The notes beneath the pieces were generated by a model. The model was not told where the DNA came from and did not search any database. It worked only from the letters and a program-made list of their open reading frames with translations. This document shows, one piece after another, positions 39,501-45,561 of a stretch of DNA of 64,000 nt; the first letter of the stretch is position 1, and every line of letters begins with the position of its first letter. This DNA is from an uncultured Bacteroidota bacterium (lineage in GTDB: Bacteria; Bacteroidota; Bacteroidia; UKL13-3), in assembly GCA_903850915.1 (NCBI GenBank), contig CAINMV010000029.1, positions 62,001 to 126,000 on the forward strand. Reading direction: 5' to 3'. The position numbers and the translations under genes were made by a program.

Positions 39501-42500
39501 TGTGAAGTTAGTTGAACCACTTCCCAATGGATTTACAGTATACGCTCCGCTTAAAGCAACACATAAAACTGAGGTTGCCGTATCATTGGGAAGATAAGCA
39601 TCAACACCTCCATTCGGAGCCGAAGTATAAGCAATAACTGTATCCCTTGGACCGGTAAAATTATATTGATTAGAACCTGTAAAGGTTACCAAGGCTGTGT
39701 TTCCACTAGTGATTGAACCACTAAAAGCAACCGTTTTAAGGGTTCCATTAACACCAACTTTGTAGGTTACATTGGCAGAGGTGATTGTTGCTGTTCCGGA
39801 GTTTTTAATTAGCACAACCACATTTTGCAATCCAGGAGCGATTGGGTAAATCGGGGAAGTGATAGCAACAGCTCCGATATTCAAAGGAGGAATAATATAT
39901 TCATCTGCACCTATATCTACAGTGCCTGCAGGAATGATTGGACGAGCATCTCCATCTATATCATCAATTACTGTTGCAATATTTGTACCAGCATCAGAAA
40001 GATTTCCTTCAACACTATGAAGGTTAGTTAATGGATTAATATATTTTGGGTCAAGCCATTTTGAATTGTTATTATAACCACCTGCCGTTATCCATGCGTT
40101 TGTAGTATACGTTGTATTATTCAAATAAACTTGTGTTATAGCAGTTGCACTATTCCAAATGTTATTGTAGTTGAAGTTCAAGAATGGTGCTGTGGTGCCA
40201 CTATAATAGAAATAACATGCATATGATGTTCCATTATAAGTTACAAAACTGTTATTACGTATATCCAAATTGGTGTACATACCAGTTGTTGTTTGTTGCA
40301 TCCAAAATGCAGAACCTGAACCAGCATTATTTATTGAAATGCTGTTATGTAGAATATCAAGATCTCTATGTGCGTTACCTACAAGATACAGACCATTCGG
40401 ATTGGCATTATAAAAGTTACCACCTATCATATTATTAACCACCCCTGCTCTTGTATGCGGCGAGGCTAAGTTATTTTGGTAGTTGGAGTTATTTAATTGA
40501 ATGCCATATTGACCTACATTATTGATATTGTTTTGTTTCAACTCAAAGGCGTCAACATAATTGAAGTAGACACCCATAGATGAAACGTTACCAGCTAATA
40601 GGTTGATGATGTTGCCATTAGACTTATGAAAGTTTTGATATTGAACAAAAATACCATAATAATAGGCATTGGAAATAGTATTGTTTAAAATGTAATTATA
40701 CGTATTTTCAACTGTAAGACTTGTACCATTAGCGGTAATACCATAGTAACCACCATTGATAGTATTATTTTGAATACGATTGACATTACCATTGGCTCCA
40801 GTTCCTGTTGGTGAGGCTGTTGTTGACAATGCAACCCCTGCAGTATTTGAAAGCGTAGATCCAGCAATATTGAAAACACAATTCTGAACAATATTACTAT
40901 CAGCACTTGAGGTAATATGAACACCAATTCCATTAGAAGGATTAATAGCATTAATAGTTATGTTATTCAGAATTATACCTTTTACGTTACTTAATCGAAT
41001 GGTATGCTGATTTGTAGCAACGGAAGCGTTAAAACTAATTACTTCTTTGCTGGTACCACCGTTAATAGTAACATTATTTGTTGCGGCTGTAACACCATTG
41101 ATCGGGCCGTTAAATGTAATTTGTTCATTGTATGGTCCGGATCCTGAAGTAATATTTAAAACTACAGGTCCATTAACACCACAACTATAAAGTGCACTTA
41201 CAGCATTGGTAACAGACGTGAAGTTCACATTACTTGCCGGAAGGTTTTTATTAATTGTAAACGTTCCAGAAAGCTGTGAACATGAGATTGCAATGGTAGT
41301 ATCGTTTAGTGCATTTAAATCTGCTCCTCCATTTGGAGAAGCAGTGAAGGCCTTCATAGCAGCCAATCCAGGTATGGCAACATAGCGTTGATCGGTAGCT
41401 CCTGGACCACTTGTGGCGCTAAATGTAACTTGCAAGGTATCGCATGGAAGCATGTTCAATGACGAAATGGTTTGCGTTACTGCAGTTCCATTATTTACTC
41501 GATAACCTACAACCAAAGATGTGATTGTTGTTGTACCAAAATTTCTAGCAGTAACAACTACATTATACGAATTAGAAACAATCAAGCTGCCCAATGGTGC
41601 AAGAACAACAAAAGCACCAGCATCTATTGATGCAGGAGTATATTCTACGGCACCTAAATCCGGAGATACACTGCGAGCTGTTCCATTAATATCATCTGGA
41701 ACACGTGTAAGAACGTTAGCACCTGCGTTATTTGCACAAGGCAAATTAAAGAAACTTAGGTTAGTAGAGCTCGTATATGAAGGTAATAAACTAATACTAT
41801 TCAATTCTTGACCCACATTTAATGTCCTCCATGCTGCTAAGTTTGCTGCCAATGCACCACCCCAACTTCCTAAATAGGTTCCCATTGTGTAATACAAATT
41901 GTTATTCCATGTTGCCGAGTTGCTCAATTGTTCAAATACTGCATAGGAGGTAGTACCGGTGGTTGAATTTGTAAAAACGTTGTTTTGAACGAAGCATCCA
42001 GAGGTAAAGAAATAATAGTTGTAATACGCATAACTTGTTCCTGTTGGCTGAGCAACCATGTTTACCGTATTGTGCATTATATCAGCAGTATATACGTATT
42101 GGTTATAAATTCCATAAGATGCAGAGGTGGACGTCACATTCATCTGTATCATATTGTTTGCCACTAAGAAACGATAAGTAGTACTATTTCCGAAGTTCGG
42201 ATAATAATTGTACATACCATAACCTCCAGCAACCGTAGCGAAAATTTTGTTCTTCGTTATTTCGGTCGCACCAGAGTTATTGTATGTAAATTGATCGAAA
42301 ATCCCATAGTAACTGGTATATGCTGTGGATGTGGTGATTAGATTTTGTCGTATTCTTAAATAGTCATGATACGTCGTATAAATAGCCGAGTAATACTGAT
42401 TACTAAAAGTATTTTGTATAATTTGATTACCCGCAGCATACGCAACTGAATTTGAATACCAATATACACCCATTGCTCCATTGTTTAATAAGCAATTACT

Positions 42501-45500
42501 TATAATGTTATAATTATCTTTGGTATTATTACTATAGAATAAAGCCAAATTCTGCGATGTACTTGTTGTACCTAATCCATTAAATACACAAGAATCAAAA
42601 ACATTATAATCTGATGAATTTTGCAATAAAACAGCTGTTCCATAATTAATTCCAAGTGGCGCAAATGTTAAGTTACTAAATTTAAAATAGTCACCGCCAT
42701 CCATCTTCGCTATATAGTTATCCGCTGTTCCTATCGATGAATAGTTCAACACAACATTGGATGCTATACCTGTAGCAGAGCGGAAAGTAATGGTGTTGGT
42801 CGCTGAGGCCCCATTAATAGAAGGCACCGTAAACTGCGTGGTATAAGTACCTGGAACTACATTAAACACCACCGAACCTTTTATACCCGCACATTGCATA
42901 TCGCTAATTGCTGATGCAAAGGAGACATAATTGGTTGAGCCACTACCTAAAGGATTAATGGTATAAGCACCCATTAATGCAGGACACAACGATAATTTCA
43001 ACGTATCGTTTGCTGTGTTTGCATCAGCAACGCCATTGGGACCGGCAGTATAAACCTTGATGGCTGACACACCGGAGGTGATGGTGATGGTTGTTGTGAA
43101 ACTGATATTTGCGGTATCGCATGGTGCGAGAGTTCCCGACCATGATTGACTTACCGGAGTTCCACCGTTAAGTGAATAATATACAGTTCCTGTTGTGATA
43201 GTGTTATTTCCAAAGTTTCGAACTGTAACATTAACGGTTTGTGATCCTGTGCTCAACGGGAAGCTTGGTGAATTAAGTTTAAGCATACCGAAGTCATTAT
43301 TCGGAATGGATGAAACTTCATCCGCACCAATGTCAGGGGTTGTTCCTCTTGAGTTACCATCAAAATCTGAAGTTAATCCAAGGTTTGCCCCATTATTACA
43401 AGGCATGGTGGTATGCAAATTAAGTGCTGAAATATAAAAAGGATTAGAATTAATGGAGTTAACACCTGCACCTCCAGCACTAAATGCGGTTCTAAAGTTT
43501 GCAGTATTATAACTTGCAACTCCATTAAAATAAAGAGTTGAGGAGGAAACATTAAAGTAATTATTATAATCTAATGTTGAGATATTGGTACTCGCAGAAG
43601 TATACAAAGCAAAGGCATTTGATGCCGTTGTTGCACTTACCACCAAATGATTGTTTTGAATATCGTGCAAGCTACCTCCGTTTAAATAGATTGCGGCTGT
43701 AGTACCTGATGTGGAATTGAAATCCATATTGATACTATTGTGCCAAATCTGATAACGCGAGGAGTTGTCATTTATACCATAACATCCACTTGTATTTCTA
43801 AACCCACCTCCAATCATGTTATTGTATATCTGACCATAGCTACTACTGCTGCCATTTGAAGTCAAAAAATACATTCCATATTGCCCTGCATTGGTGATTT
43901 TGTTTGAAACGATTTCATGAAAATTTGTTCCATTGGCGCTACAATTAATAAAGTAAATACCCGTATTACTTGTGTTGTTGTTTCGTAAATCAATAGTATT
44001 TCTTCTTATTTTAGCAGTAATACTTGAATTGAAAGACATGCCATAATAATAAGCACTATTAAGATTATTATTGTTAAAGTTTAGTGTGTTAGATCCATTA
44101 CTTGTAGAACAATAAATATTATAATAACCTGCATTAATGGTACAGCTATCGATAGTATGATTATTTGAAAGCGAGCTACTTGTAGATAGGGTTGTGCTAC
44201 TACCATTAAAAACAATTCCAGCTAAATTTGAATTTGTTGATGTTGCACCTGTACCGGTAATTTCAATAATACAATTATTCAATCTATTATTTGTTCCATC
44301 CAAGAAATGAGTAACCCAAGCATCCGTTGTTCCTGTGGAACGTATGGTCATATTTCTGAAGGTAACATAGCTAGAGCCATTAAAACGCAACACATATGGC
44401 AAAGCCGATGTAGTTGATGCTGTTAAAACACGTGTAGATGCATTCCCATTTCCACCATCAAAGGTGATGGTATTTGTTGCAGAAGCGCCACTTATTATTG
44501 GAATGTCAATTTGCTGATTGTAGGTTCCAGCAGCCACATTAAAAACAACTGGACCACTGACACCACAAATCAACATTGCACTATCCGCTGCACCAATGGT
44601 TGTAAAGTTTGAAGATCCACTTCCTGATGGGTCGATGGTATAGGTACCACTCAAGGCAGTACTACAATAAACACTTAAAGTTTTACAGATTGTATCATTT
44701 ACTGGAGTTTGAGTTCCGCCTCCATTCACATTGTTAAGCCAAACTTTAAGTGCATACGTACCAGTAGCAGCAATATTCAATTGCGTTGCAAAATTCACAG
44801 TATACAATGCACCGGCTGCAATTGATAAGCCTGTCATAGATTCTGTAACAGCAGTATTACTTCCTAATTTGTAACCAATATTAACCGAAGTCATGGTGGA
44901 ATTAGTTAAGTTCACCATAGAAAACCCTACGGTATTGTTACCTAATATATAGAAACTAGGTGAGGTATGAGCTAAACTAGCGGCATCAGCAGTGCTAGTT
45001 GTAACAGCAAGCGTATATTCTTCAACCTCCCCATAATCTACGACACATGGATTGACCGTACCTGTAGTTCCGTAGCTTCCAGAACCAAAATTGCCTTGAA
45101 CACGAATACGGTATAAACCTGGTGCTTGGCCGACAGGGATAGTTATTGAGTCGTTTACCACAGCACCTGCTGCTGAGTTGCCTGATGCCCAAGCTAATTC
45201 TGGTGCGGTAGTGCCGTAAACACCATCCTGGTTCCAATCGACATAAATTCGAACCATGGTACTATTTCCACCACCATTTTTTACAGACCCTAAAATTTTA
45301 GATCCAGCAGAGCCACTTACAATAAAGTTCGTGTAATCGTAATAATGGGGATACCCTCCGGTAGCAACCGTAGTATTGTTGATGGTGGTTCCAAAGGTAA
45401 CGTTTTGCAAACCCATGCTTGTGCCAACACCGTCATTAATTACCGTAGGACTGCAATACGTAAGCAAGCTGTAGCACTGTGCAAATGAATTTTGAACAGC

Positions 45501-45539
45501 TACTAAGAATAAAATAATTGAAATTGTTCTTTTTAACAT
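24600..45539 (-). CDS. Giant T9SS-secreted protein with ten beta-helix modules (6979 aa)
   Basis: One intact reading frame of 20.9 kb. The signal peptide (1 to about 20, ending SFAQ) is followed by a GEVED-type domain (about 30-180). Ten modules of about 565 residues (about 300-5820) follow. Each has a head YTINPxGSG..NFTSF..A, a right-handed beta-helix with NNxI-type coils and the signature GTY.EQ, an end motif DIGADE, and an Ig-like stretch with CDT..FTF and KVYTS.PNG. The C-terminal cassette has PKD-like (5820-6000), CUB-like (6010-6120), PKD-like (6120-6315), GEVED-like (6316-6483), five DUF5011-like Ig repeats (6483-6883) and a type A sorting domain (6893-6979). The product would cross the outer membrane by T9SS and sit on the surface or be released, probably as an adhesin or matrix protein; no catalytic site is obvious. 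It starts 22 bp after the preceding paralogue. Confidence 0.9.
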   Translation of the reverse strand: MLKRTISIILFLVAVQNSFAQCYSLLTYCSPTVINDGVGTSMGLQNVTFGTTINNTTVATGGYPHYYDYTNFIVSGSAGSKILGSVKNGGGNSTMVRIYVDWNQDGVYGTTAPELAWASGNSAAGAVVNDSITIPVGQAPGLYRIRVQGNFGSGSYGTTGTVNPCVVDYGEVEEYTLAVTTSTADAASLAHTSPSFYILGNNTVGFSMVNLTNSTMTSVNIGYKLGSNTAVTESMTGLSIAAGALYTVNFATQLNIAATGTYALKVWLNNVNGGGTQTPVNDTICKTLSVYCSTALSGTYTIDPSGSGSSNFTTIGAADSAMLICGVSGPVVFNVAAGTYNQQIDIPIISGASATNTITFDGGNGNASTRVLTASTTSALPYVLRFNGSSYVTFRNMTIRSTGTTDAWVTHFLDGTNNRLNNCIIEITGTGATSTNSNLAGIVFNGSSTTLSTSSSLSNNHTIDSCTINAGYYNIYCSTSNGSNTLNFNNNNLNSAYYYGMSFNSSITAKIRRNTIDLRNNNTSNTGIYFINCSANGTNFHEIVSNKITNAGQYGMYFLTSNGSSSSYGQIYNNMIGGGFRNTSGCYGINDNSSRYQIWHNSINMDFNSTSGTTAAIYLNGGSLHDIQNNHLVVSATTASNAFALYTSASTNISTLDYNNYFNVSSSTLYFNGVASYNTANFRTAFSAGGAGVNSINSNPFYISALNLHTTMPCNNGANLGLTSDFDGNSRGTTPDIGADEVSSIPNNDFGMLKLNSPSFPLSTGSQTVNVTVRNFGNNTITTGTVYYSLNGGTPVSQSWSGTLAPCDTANISFTTTITITSGVSAIKVYTAGPNGVADANTANDTLKLSLCPALMGAYTINPLGSGSTNYVSFASAISDMQCAGIKGSVVFNVVPGTYTTQFTVPSINGASATNTITFRSATGIASNVVLNYSSIGTADNYIAKMDGGDYFKFSNLTFAPLGINYGTAVLLQNSSDYNVFDSCVFNGLGTTSTSQNLALFYSNNTKDNYNIISNCLLNNGAMGVYWYSNSVAYAAGNQIIQNTFSNQYYSAIYTTYHDYLRIRQNLITTSTAYTSYYGIFDQFTYNNSGATEITKNKIFATVAGGYGMYNYYPNFGNSTTYRFLVANNMIQMNVTSTSASYGIYNQYVYTADIMHNTVNMVAQPTGTSYAYYNYYFFTSGCFVQNNVFTNSTTGTTSYAVFEQLSNSATWNNNLYYTMGTYLGSWGGALAANLAAWRTLNVGQELNSISLLPSYTSSTNLSFFNLPCANNAGANVLTRVPDDINGTARSVSPDLGAVEYTPASIDAGAFVVLAPLGSLIVSNSYNVVVTARNFGTTTITSLVVGYRVNNGTAVTQTISSLNMLPCDTLQVTFSATSGPGATDQRYVAIPGLAAMKAFTASPNGGADLNALNDTTIAISCSQLSGTFTINKNLPASNVNFTSVTNAVSALYSCGVNGPVVLNITSGSGPYNEQITFNGPINGVTAATNNVTINGGTSKEVISFNASVATNQHTIRLSNVKGIILNNITINAINPSNGIGVHITSSADSNIVQNCVFNIAGSTLSNTAGVALSTTASPTGTGANGNVNRIQNNTINGGYYGITANGTSLTVENTYNYILNNTISNAYYYGIFVQYQNFHKSNGNIINLLAGNVSSMGVYFNYVDAFELKQNNINNVGQYGIQLNNSNYQNNLASPHTRAGVVNNMIGGNFYNANPNGLYLVGNAHRDLDILHNSISINNAGSGSAFWMQQTTTGMYTNLDIRNNSFVTYNGTSYACYFYYSGTTAPFLNFNYNNIWNSATAITQVYLNNTTYTTNAWITAGGYNNNSKWLDPKYINPLTNLHSVEGNLSDAGTNIATVIDDIDGDARPIIPAGTVDIGADEYIIPPLNIGAVAITSPIYPIAPGLQNVVVLIKNSGTATITSANVTYKVGVNGTLKTVAFSGSITSGNTALVTFTGSNQYNFTGPRDTVIAYTSAPNGGVDAYLPNDTATSVLCVALSGAYTVNPLGSGSTNFTTMGLAVATLVCGGVTGPVTFNVAAGTYNEQINIGAIAGSSNTNTVTFIGAGNSTVLTFPTTAANPHVVRMNGTRGIFFKNMKLQSSTTNGNGWIVNFIDAKYCGVSNSTIEFSDPSGQTSTSSNMAGVVVNGSTSAITTASVLADSIYVDSNNVNYGYYNVMFASNNATFPLMFVRGDSMTNAYFASVAFPNQNQSLSFRVLNNKITLRTLSSVPSYAVYDYTATLTSGKYKEISGNRMSSLNGYGIGIYNSGASPTQSMIYNNIIGGSSRGTTQMFGVFNCCAAFFNYWSIFNNTFIMDWNAGTSYGINLQSMGSSTNGFVRNNIFVNTSTTANNIAINATNNGSIATLDNNIYYSSFPNGTFATLAGVMYDANNYKSAYPNGLGLNSFNVLPNFVSASDFHLISNCSKGANLGVTADFDGNTRASVPDIGADEISNPLSNDIGVLKINSPAFPFAPGSQNINVTIRNFGSNTITSGTIKYQVNGGSVVSGSFTGSLAQCDTLNFTFTAPYTFTAGANTIKVFTSLPNGNADANNANDTVLQTFCPAFGGVYTINPSGGAYPNYTSIASALSDLNCGGVYAPVTFNIASGTYTGQNVVGGYVRGLSAINNVTFQSATGVASDVILTNSSTASGVSNYTLKLNGASFYKFRNLTISATNTTYGTALSFAGATSTSSTDTFYNVVFNGVTSSTNTTDQAVIYSPNTTPVPSTFLYFDACKVNNGFFGSYFYSGGNIGSTENLTFNNCDFTNQYGYGMYNYQLNGLILNRNRITTNSAYTTYNGMYNYWIYITAVSNRPIVNGNKISGSVGGVGMFNTYFGVNSGTTGKRPIISNNMISIGSGANSTFGLQVVNDYGSDYINNSVNIGSTLTTNASAAAYFQSVSSSIDSVVNNIFVGSSGSPAIRCDATASFSPCNYNDLFTTGANLGYISATAYTTMALWRTGSGRDANSINITPGFAAFSDLHLPSAVNLLPVSVHPLVQYDYDNTFRCSSPTDIGADHHAGTNDIGVSRLLQPLNGVSGLGARDIIVVLRNFGSNTITSANVSYTDNTITKTISWSGTLNQCDSAIITFTGANQYTFTGAFNMKFYTDSPNGITDANKTNDTIKVVGCIGLSGAYTINPTGTGPTNFTSFTTALAAMTGCGIVGPVTFTVSAGTYTEQISIPVINGLSAINTITFDGGVGNASTRILTYTPTAALPYIWRFNATRYVTVRNMTIRGTDATNAWNVNFLDAVSCKVSNCILDNTSFGATGTSSNVHGVVLNGNATSYSTSSTIVNDNYVDSCTISIGYSSIMCYLNNANNTNYFRYNTMTNFYVYGMYATGAQAVKFLNNSLSTRNPYATNSYSLYLSSCTPAAGLFNDVSNNKFSPVIYAAMYITSCSGNANSYSIISNNMIYSPYLYPSNSYGIYLSSDSYWKVYHNSINYVQTGTYAAYGMYISSGSFLDVRNNILASTDATATAYTPFYVNAASVLSNLDNNIYYNVGSTTLASIAGVNYGASTFKTVAGVNSLNINPTYITGTNLHIQMPCNNGANLGVAKDIDGDVRSTSPDIGADEMTNIASNDIGVMKINSPSIPYAPGTQTINVTLRNLGANTVTTASVNYRLNGGSVVTETWSGILNSCDTANFTFTTTSTFPLGSNNLITYTSSPNGTTDANNSNDTAQWTICTGMIGAYTINPTGSGPTNFTTFTAAANALGCGGVYGPVTITVAANTYIEQVSIPFIAGASAINTVTFEGFNAATRIIAFAPTAALPYVLRFNTCNYVTFRNFTIRGTGATTTWVTHFLDGTNNRVSKCIIDFTGTGVTSTATTFVPIVVNGHPTTINGSTLVARNHMVDSSSIYYGYYGAYTSLTTDSCKFYLLSNNFIGVYQYGYYAANGAFSPRINYNTFNMRSGVTGSTTNQGIFIQSCSNTGSNYMDVSANKVLNPGQYGIQLSSCTNSGTAFNLVNNNMIGGGFTNLSTTSGIYFTTVSRTLLYHNSVNMDAATSGGINAAIYINAGSGNDIRNNNLMISNASALSAFPIYLSATSVITTLDYNNYYNVSSVNLLSFAGTNYNLSNYKGSFPTGGGANSISFNPYYVSALNLHTTNPCSNAVGLGVNTDIDGEVRTTTPDIGADEITNVPNNDIGVMKVNAPAFPLIAGSQVVNVTLRNYGNNIITTANVNVRVNGGTVVSDTWTGSLAPCDTANFTFTAPYTFSSGTSIIKVYTSLPNASADAVNANDTIQISLCSALSGVYTINPTGSGTSNYTTFTKAIDALTCGGIIGPVVFNVAAATYTEQLVIPIVPGATTTNTVTFDGGNGNIATRIITFPGSAAIPATVYLNSSRSIIFRNLTIQSTGVAQGWGVNMFNASSCRINNCFVEVAAPGNTSTGAAFMGIVISGGNTTGTYSTASLLCDNNTIDSSTVKAGYYGIYTSINNGSFTNYFIKNTIINQYQGGVYCTGAQNVKCNYNTINLASTNNSSSDAITLTSVNPTGALFIDLSNNKISFAGRYGIYLPSSAGSGSGLGQIYNNFIGGGFTNAAASGIYISSSRWNVWHNTVNLDAPITTTAACIYFAGGSVNDVRNNIFTVTNTSNANAFCLYTASTTYITTLDYNNYFNALGANLLNLGGTLKTPTTFKTAFATGGGLFSVNFNPAFVSGTNLHILGGCNNGTNLGLTNDFDGDSRGATPDMGADEIPVYALDAMVSLIRTPTGQIVTGGTPYTVKLLVRNNGTTTITSLDASFDINGVATTQTFTTSSGLPAAGLVACDTVQLTFTSTAIFSAGGPGFFKAYTGNINGSADQFHGNDTLSNLFCTPFAGNFTINSQGAPSGTNFTSFSAAVTAIYNCGVAGPVVFRAVPGSGPYNEQLTFTGAIPGVTAINNVTFKGGANKEAISFNSGVAASQHTIRLSGVKHIILDSLTINALNVTNGIGVNITNIADSNYVQNCVINVAGTTSGNTAGIAISTTASPTGAGNNGNKNIILNNTINGGYIGISALGTSTATFCRFNQIIGNTLSGAYQYGMYIQYQDTIKMNSNNIVGMSNLITSGYGMYLAYIDRFELKKNKINNVGTYGIYFSTNANYQNNLPLSRSYIVNNMVGGNFYASSGYAIYLGSNSRELDIQHNSVSVFNGGSIYPFFMQQTSLGQYTGLDVRNNIFSMFGGTTGYCWFYYSVGTPFNFFNNNNVYNSTTTATTIYIGTSGYGTTGYIGALGWNSNSKWLDPLFINNRTNLHTLAINMNDVGVNIPTVIDDIDGDPRPISPSTVVDIGADEYNRPANDAGIIAIVSPAPPTVAGLQDVKVLLKNFGTNTLTSANVYYKAGYNGSVKSMMWTGSLATNATAIVTFTTPNQYNLIGTQADTIISWTSLPNGLNDDYKNNDTTASPVCVSMAGSYTINPAGSGVTNFLSFNEALQKLYTCGVGAPVTITVAPGVYTGRLIINTIPNATALTKVTFDGVDSALCKIVDAVGGTAAQPAVLTFVAADYITFKNFDILSTGASIGVGVLMNNGSDYNTISRCNIRVPESTASNNFGVGVCGINYSTGGINGNYNTFESCAIIGGYVGASLYGSSTTANDVGNAIRNCTITNMYQYGIYSYYEYLDSIIGNKITFRLNAVNSNTGMYFYYNNGMRVERNIITNAGAYGIYSYYTNYSGVNLGNKAAINNNILITNNSYASPIPLYAYYPYNTEFYYNTAFCGGNSSTSSYAANISYGANGTDVKNNIFYNNNTVSAYALNVAGGTFNTFDYNIMYTASLSNYVIWLGTTVTDLPSLKALSPTFHQKSLTLVPNFVSTSALVEDLHLTSNVAGQSADKTVPIFVDVDNDARCVFSPTIGADESRYNSGNPTAAFTSPDTVFVNDLTTFLNNNLATAQLGHRWYVNGVLVGSSVNVQYTFNATGTYAIKLVTYGCVGIDSITKTITVYNPTRRPVADFVADRFVVETYQQIQLTDLSTNGPSYWYWTITPNLGINYNNGTSNTSKNPVISFSNPGYYEVCLWDSNAIGRSPQICKTAYIKVNATNQLCIFPFDTKVASGVLYDDGGPTGNYSLGSTCNFLIDPCASSVNIVFSAFNLAGSAYIRIYDGKNNLAPPLHTGLGFTGTAIPGGAAGITALSGKMYIEFVKGGTAGPGFAATWSSVASSSPAPVGKLSMPDTAYDCGAMTTFSYVPSKLSFDKDGAIYRWWFDYANSNAFPDVEMKGLYSQDWAYGSLGTYIIRCDIEGCGGIETLYDTIEIVHPTTGPITNFKADLLVATPNDVVNFTDLSKIDPIWWQWTITGPGPVTGVTGGVYSKNYGVQFTTPGLYTVTLLDSNCVGSNSMTKTSYIRVIDYCTPVVNVLNADFAIERFTLGRADTIINNTVYGLDYKNTTPAVGSVTYRDNTNKLTTYVINNVSIANTPVVALLGLSENIGFNVKRQSNFNRANFKIWIDWDQDGVFQASELTASSGITSGINYSGQIAVPINAKLGPTRLRIGTNFDSLTNTPCGINAFGDFNDFRVIVTPDITPPAISVAGNVDTVFVEVGRTFVDPGVTVTGATTVTHTGLAFNSVVTTYPSLSVHTITASDLAGNTTIRDIYVRATRDVTKPTITRNGTDTVYQEVKTAYVDAGATANDFYFGSLTSSIVTTSTVNVNVLGTYTVTYKVTDAAGNAATPFVRTVIVRDTQKPVIIISGSNPVYVNVHNTFNAPTASVTDNYNTGLTYTITGGPVNTSILGTYLLYYNAKDSSGNVAVTQILTVIVRDITPPRLTLLPSDTVIIDCITMTSVPEPGYIVNDNYYASSQITVSKVGTVNLNIVGNYVVRYYATDPSGNVDSASVRVYKVVDREAPVISLVGSLTMNWPRWKPFVDPGTTVFDKCDPGAVVTKDMSNLNIQLDGLYHITYACTDASGNVANTIRRYVNIFTPVGINVNGNNNLFMVYPNPNNGLVNIEINIEDASYASILIFDANGKEIYTRYDLNPLNNKVLIDLSNEAAGIYFVKLVTDKFTSSKSFSIQK
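27950..44650 (-). repeat. Ten tandem beta-helix modules, period about 1.69 kb
   Basis: Counting the codons for the module head (YTINP or variant) on the minus strand, modules begin near 44642, 42966, 41265, 39546, 37846, 36155, 34490, 32805, 31105 and 29392. Spacings run from about 1665 to 1719 bp. Copies are diverged at DNA level, so this is old amplification and not assembly noise. By head and loop sequence, modules 1, 6, 7 and 8 are alike, 2 and 5 are alike, 3 and 9 are alike (SGPYNEQ head, long linker before), and 4 resembles 1. Confidence 0.85.
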
Positions 45540-45561
45540 GACTCGGTTAATTAATTTTTAA

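Noticed and set aside
29000-44650. Repeated DNA in the giant gene as a CRISPR array or transposon array
   Set aside because: The period is about 1.69 kb, the copies are diverged and in one reading frame, and they encode protein modules. There are no short identical repeats with spacers and no transposase.
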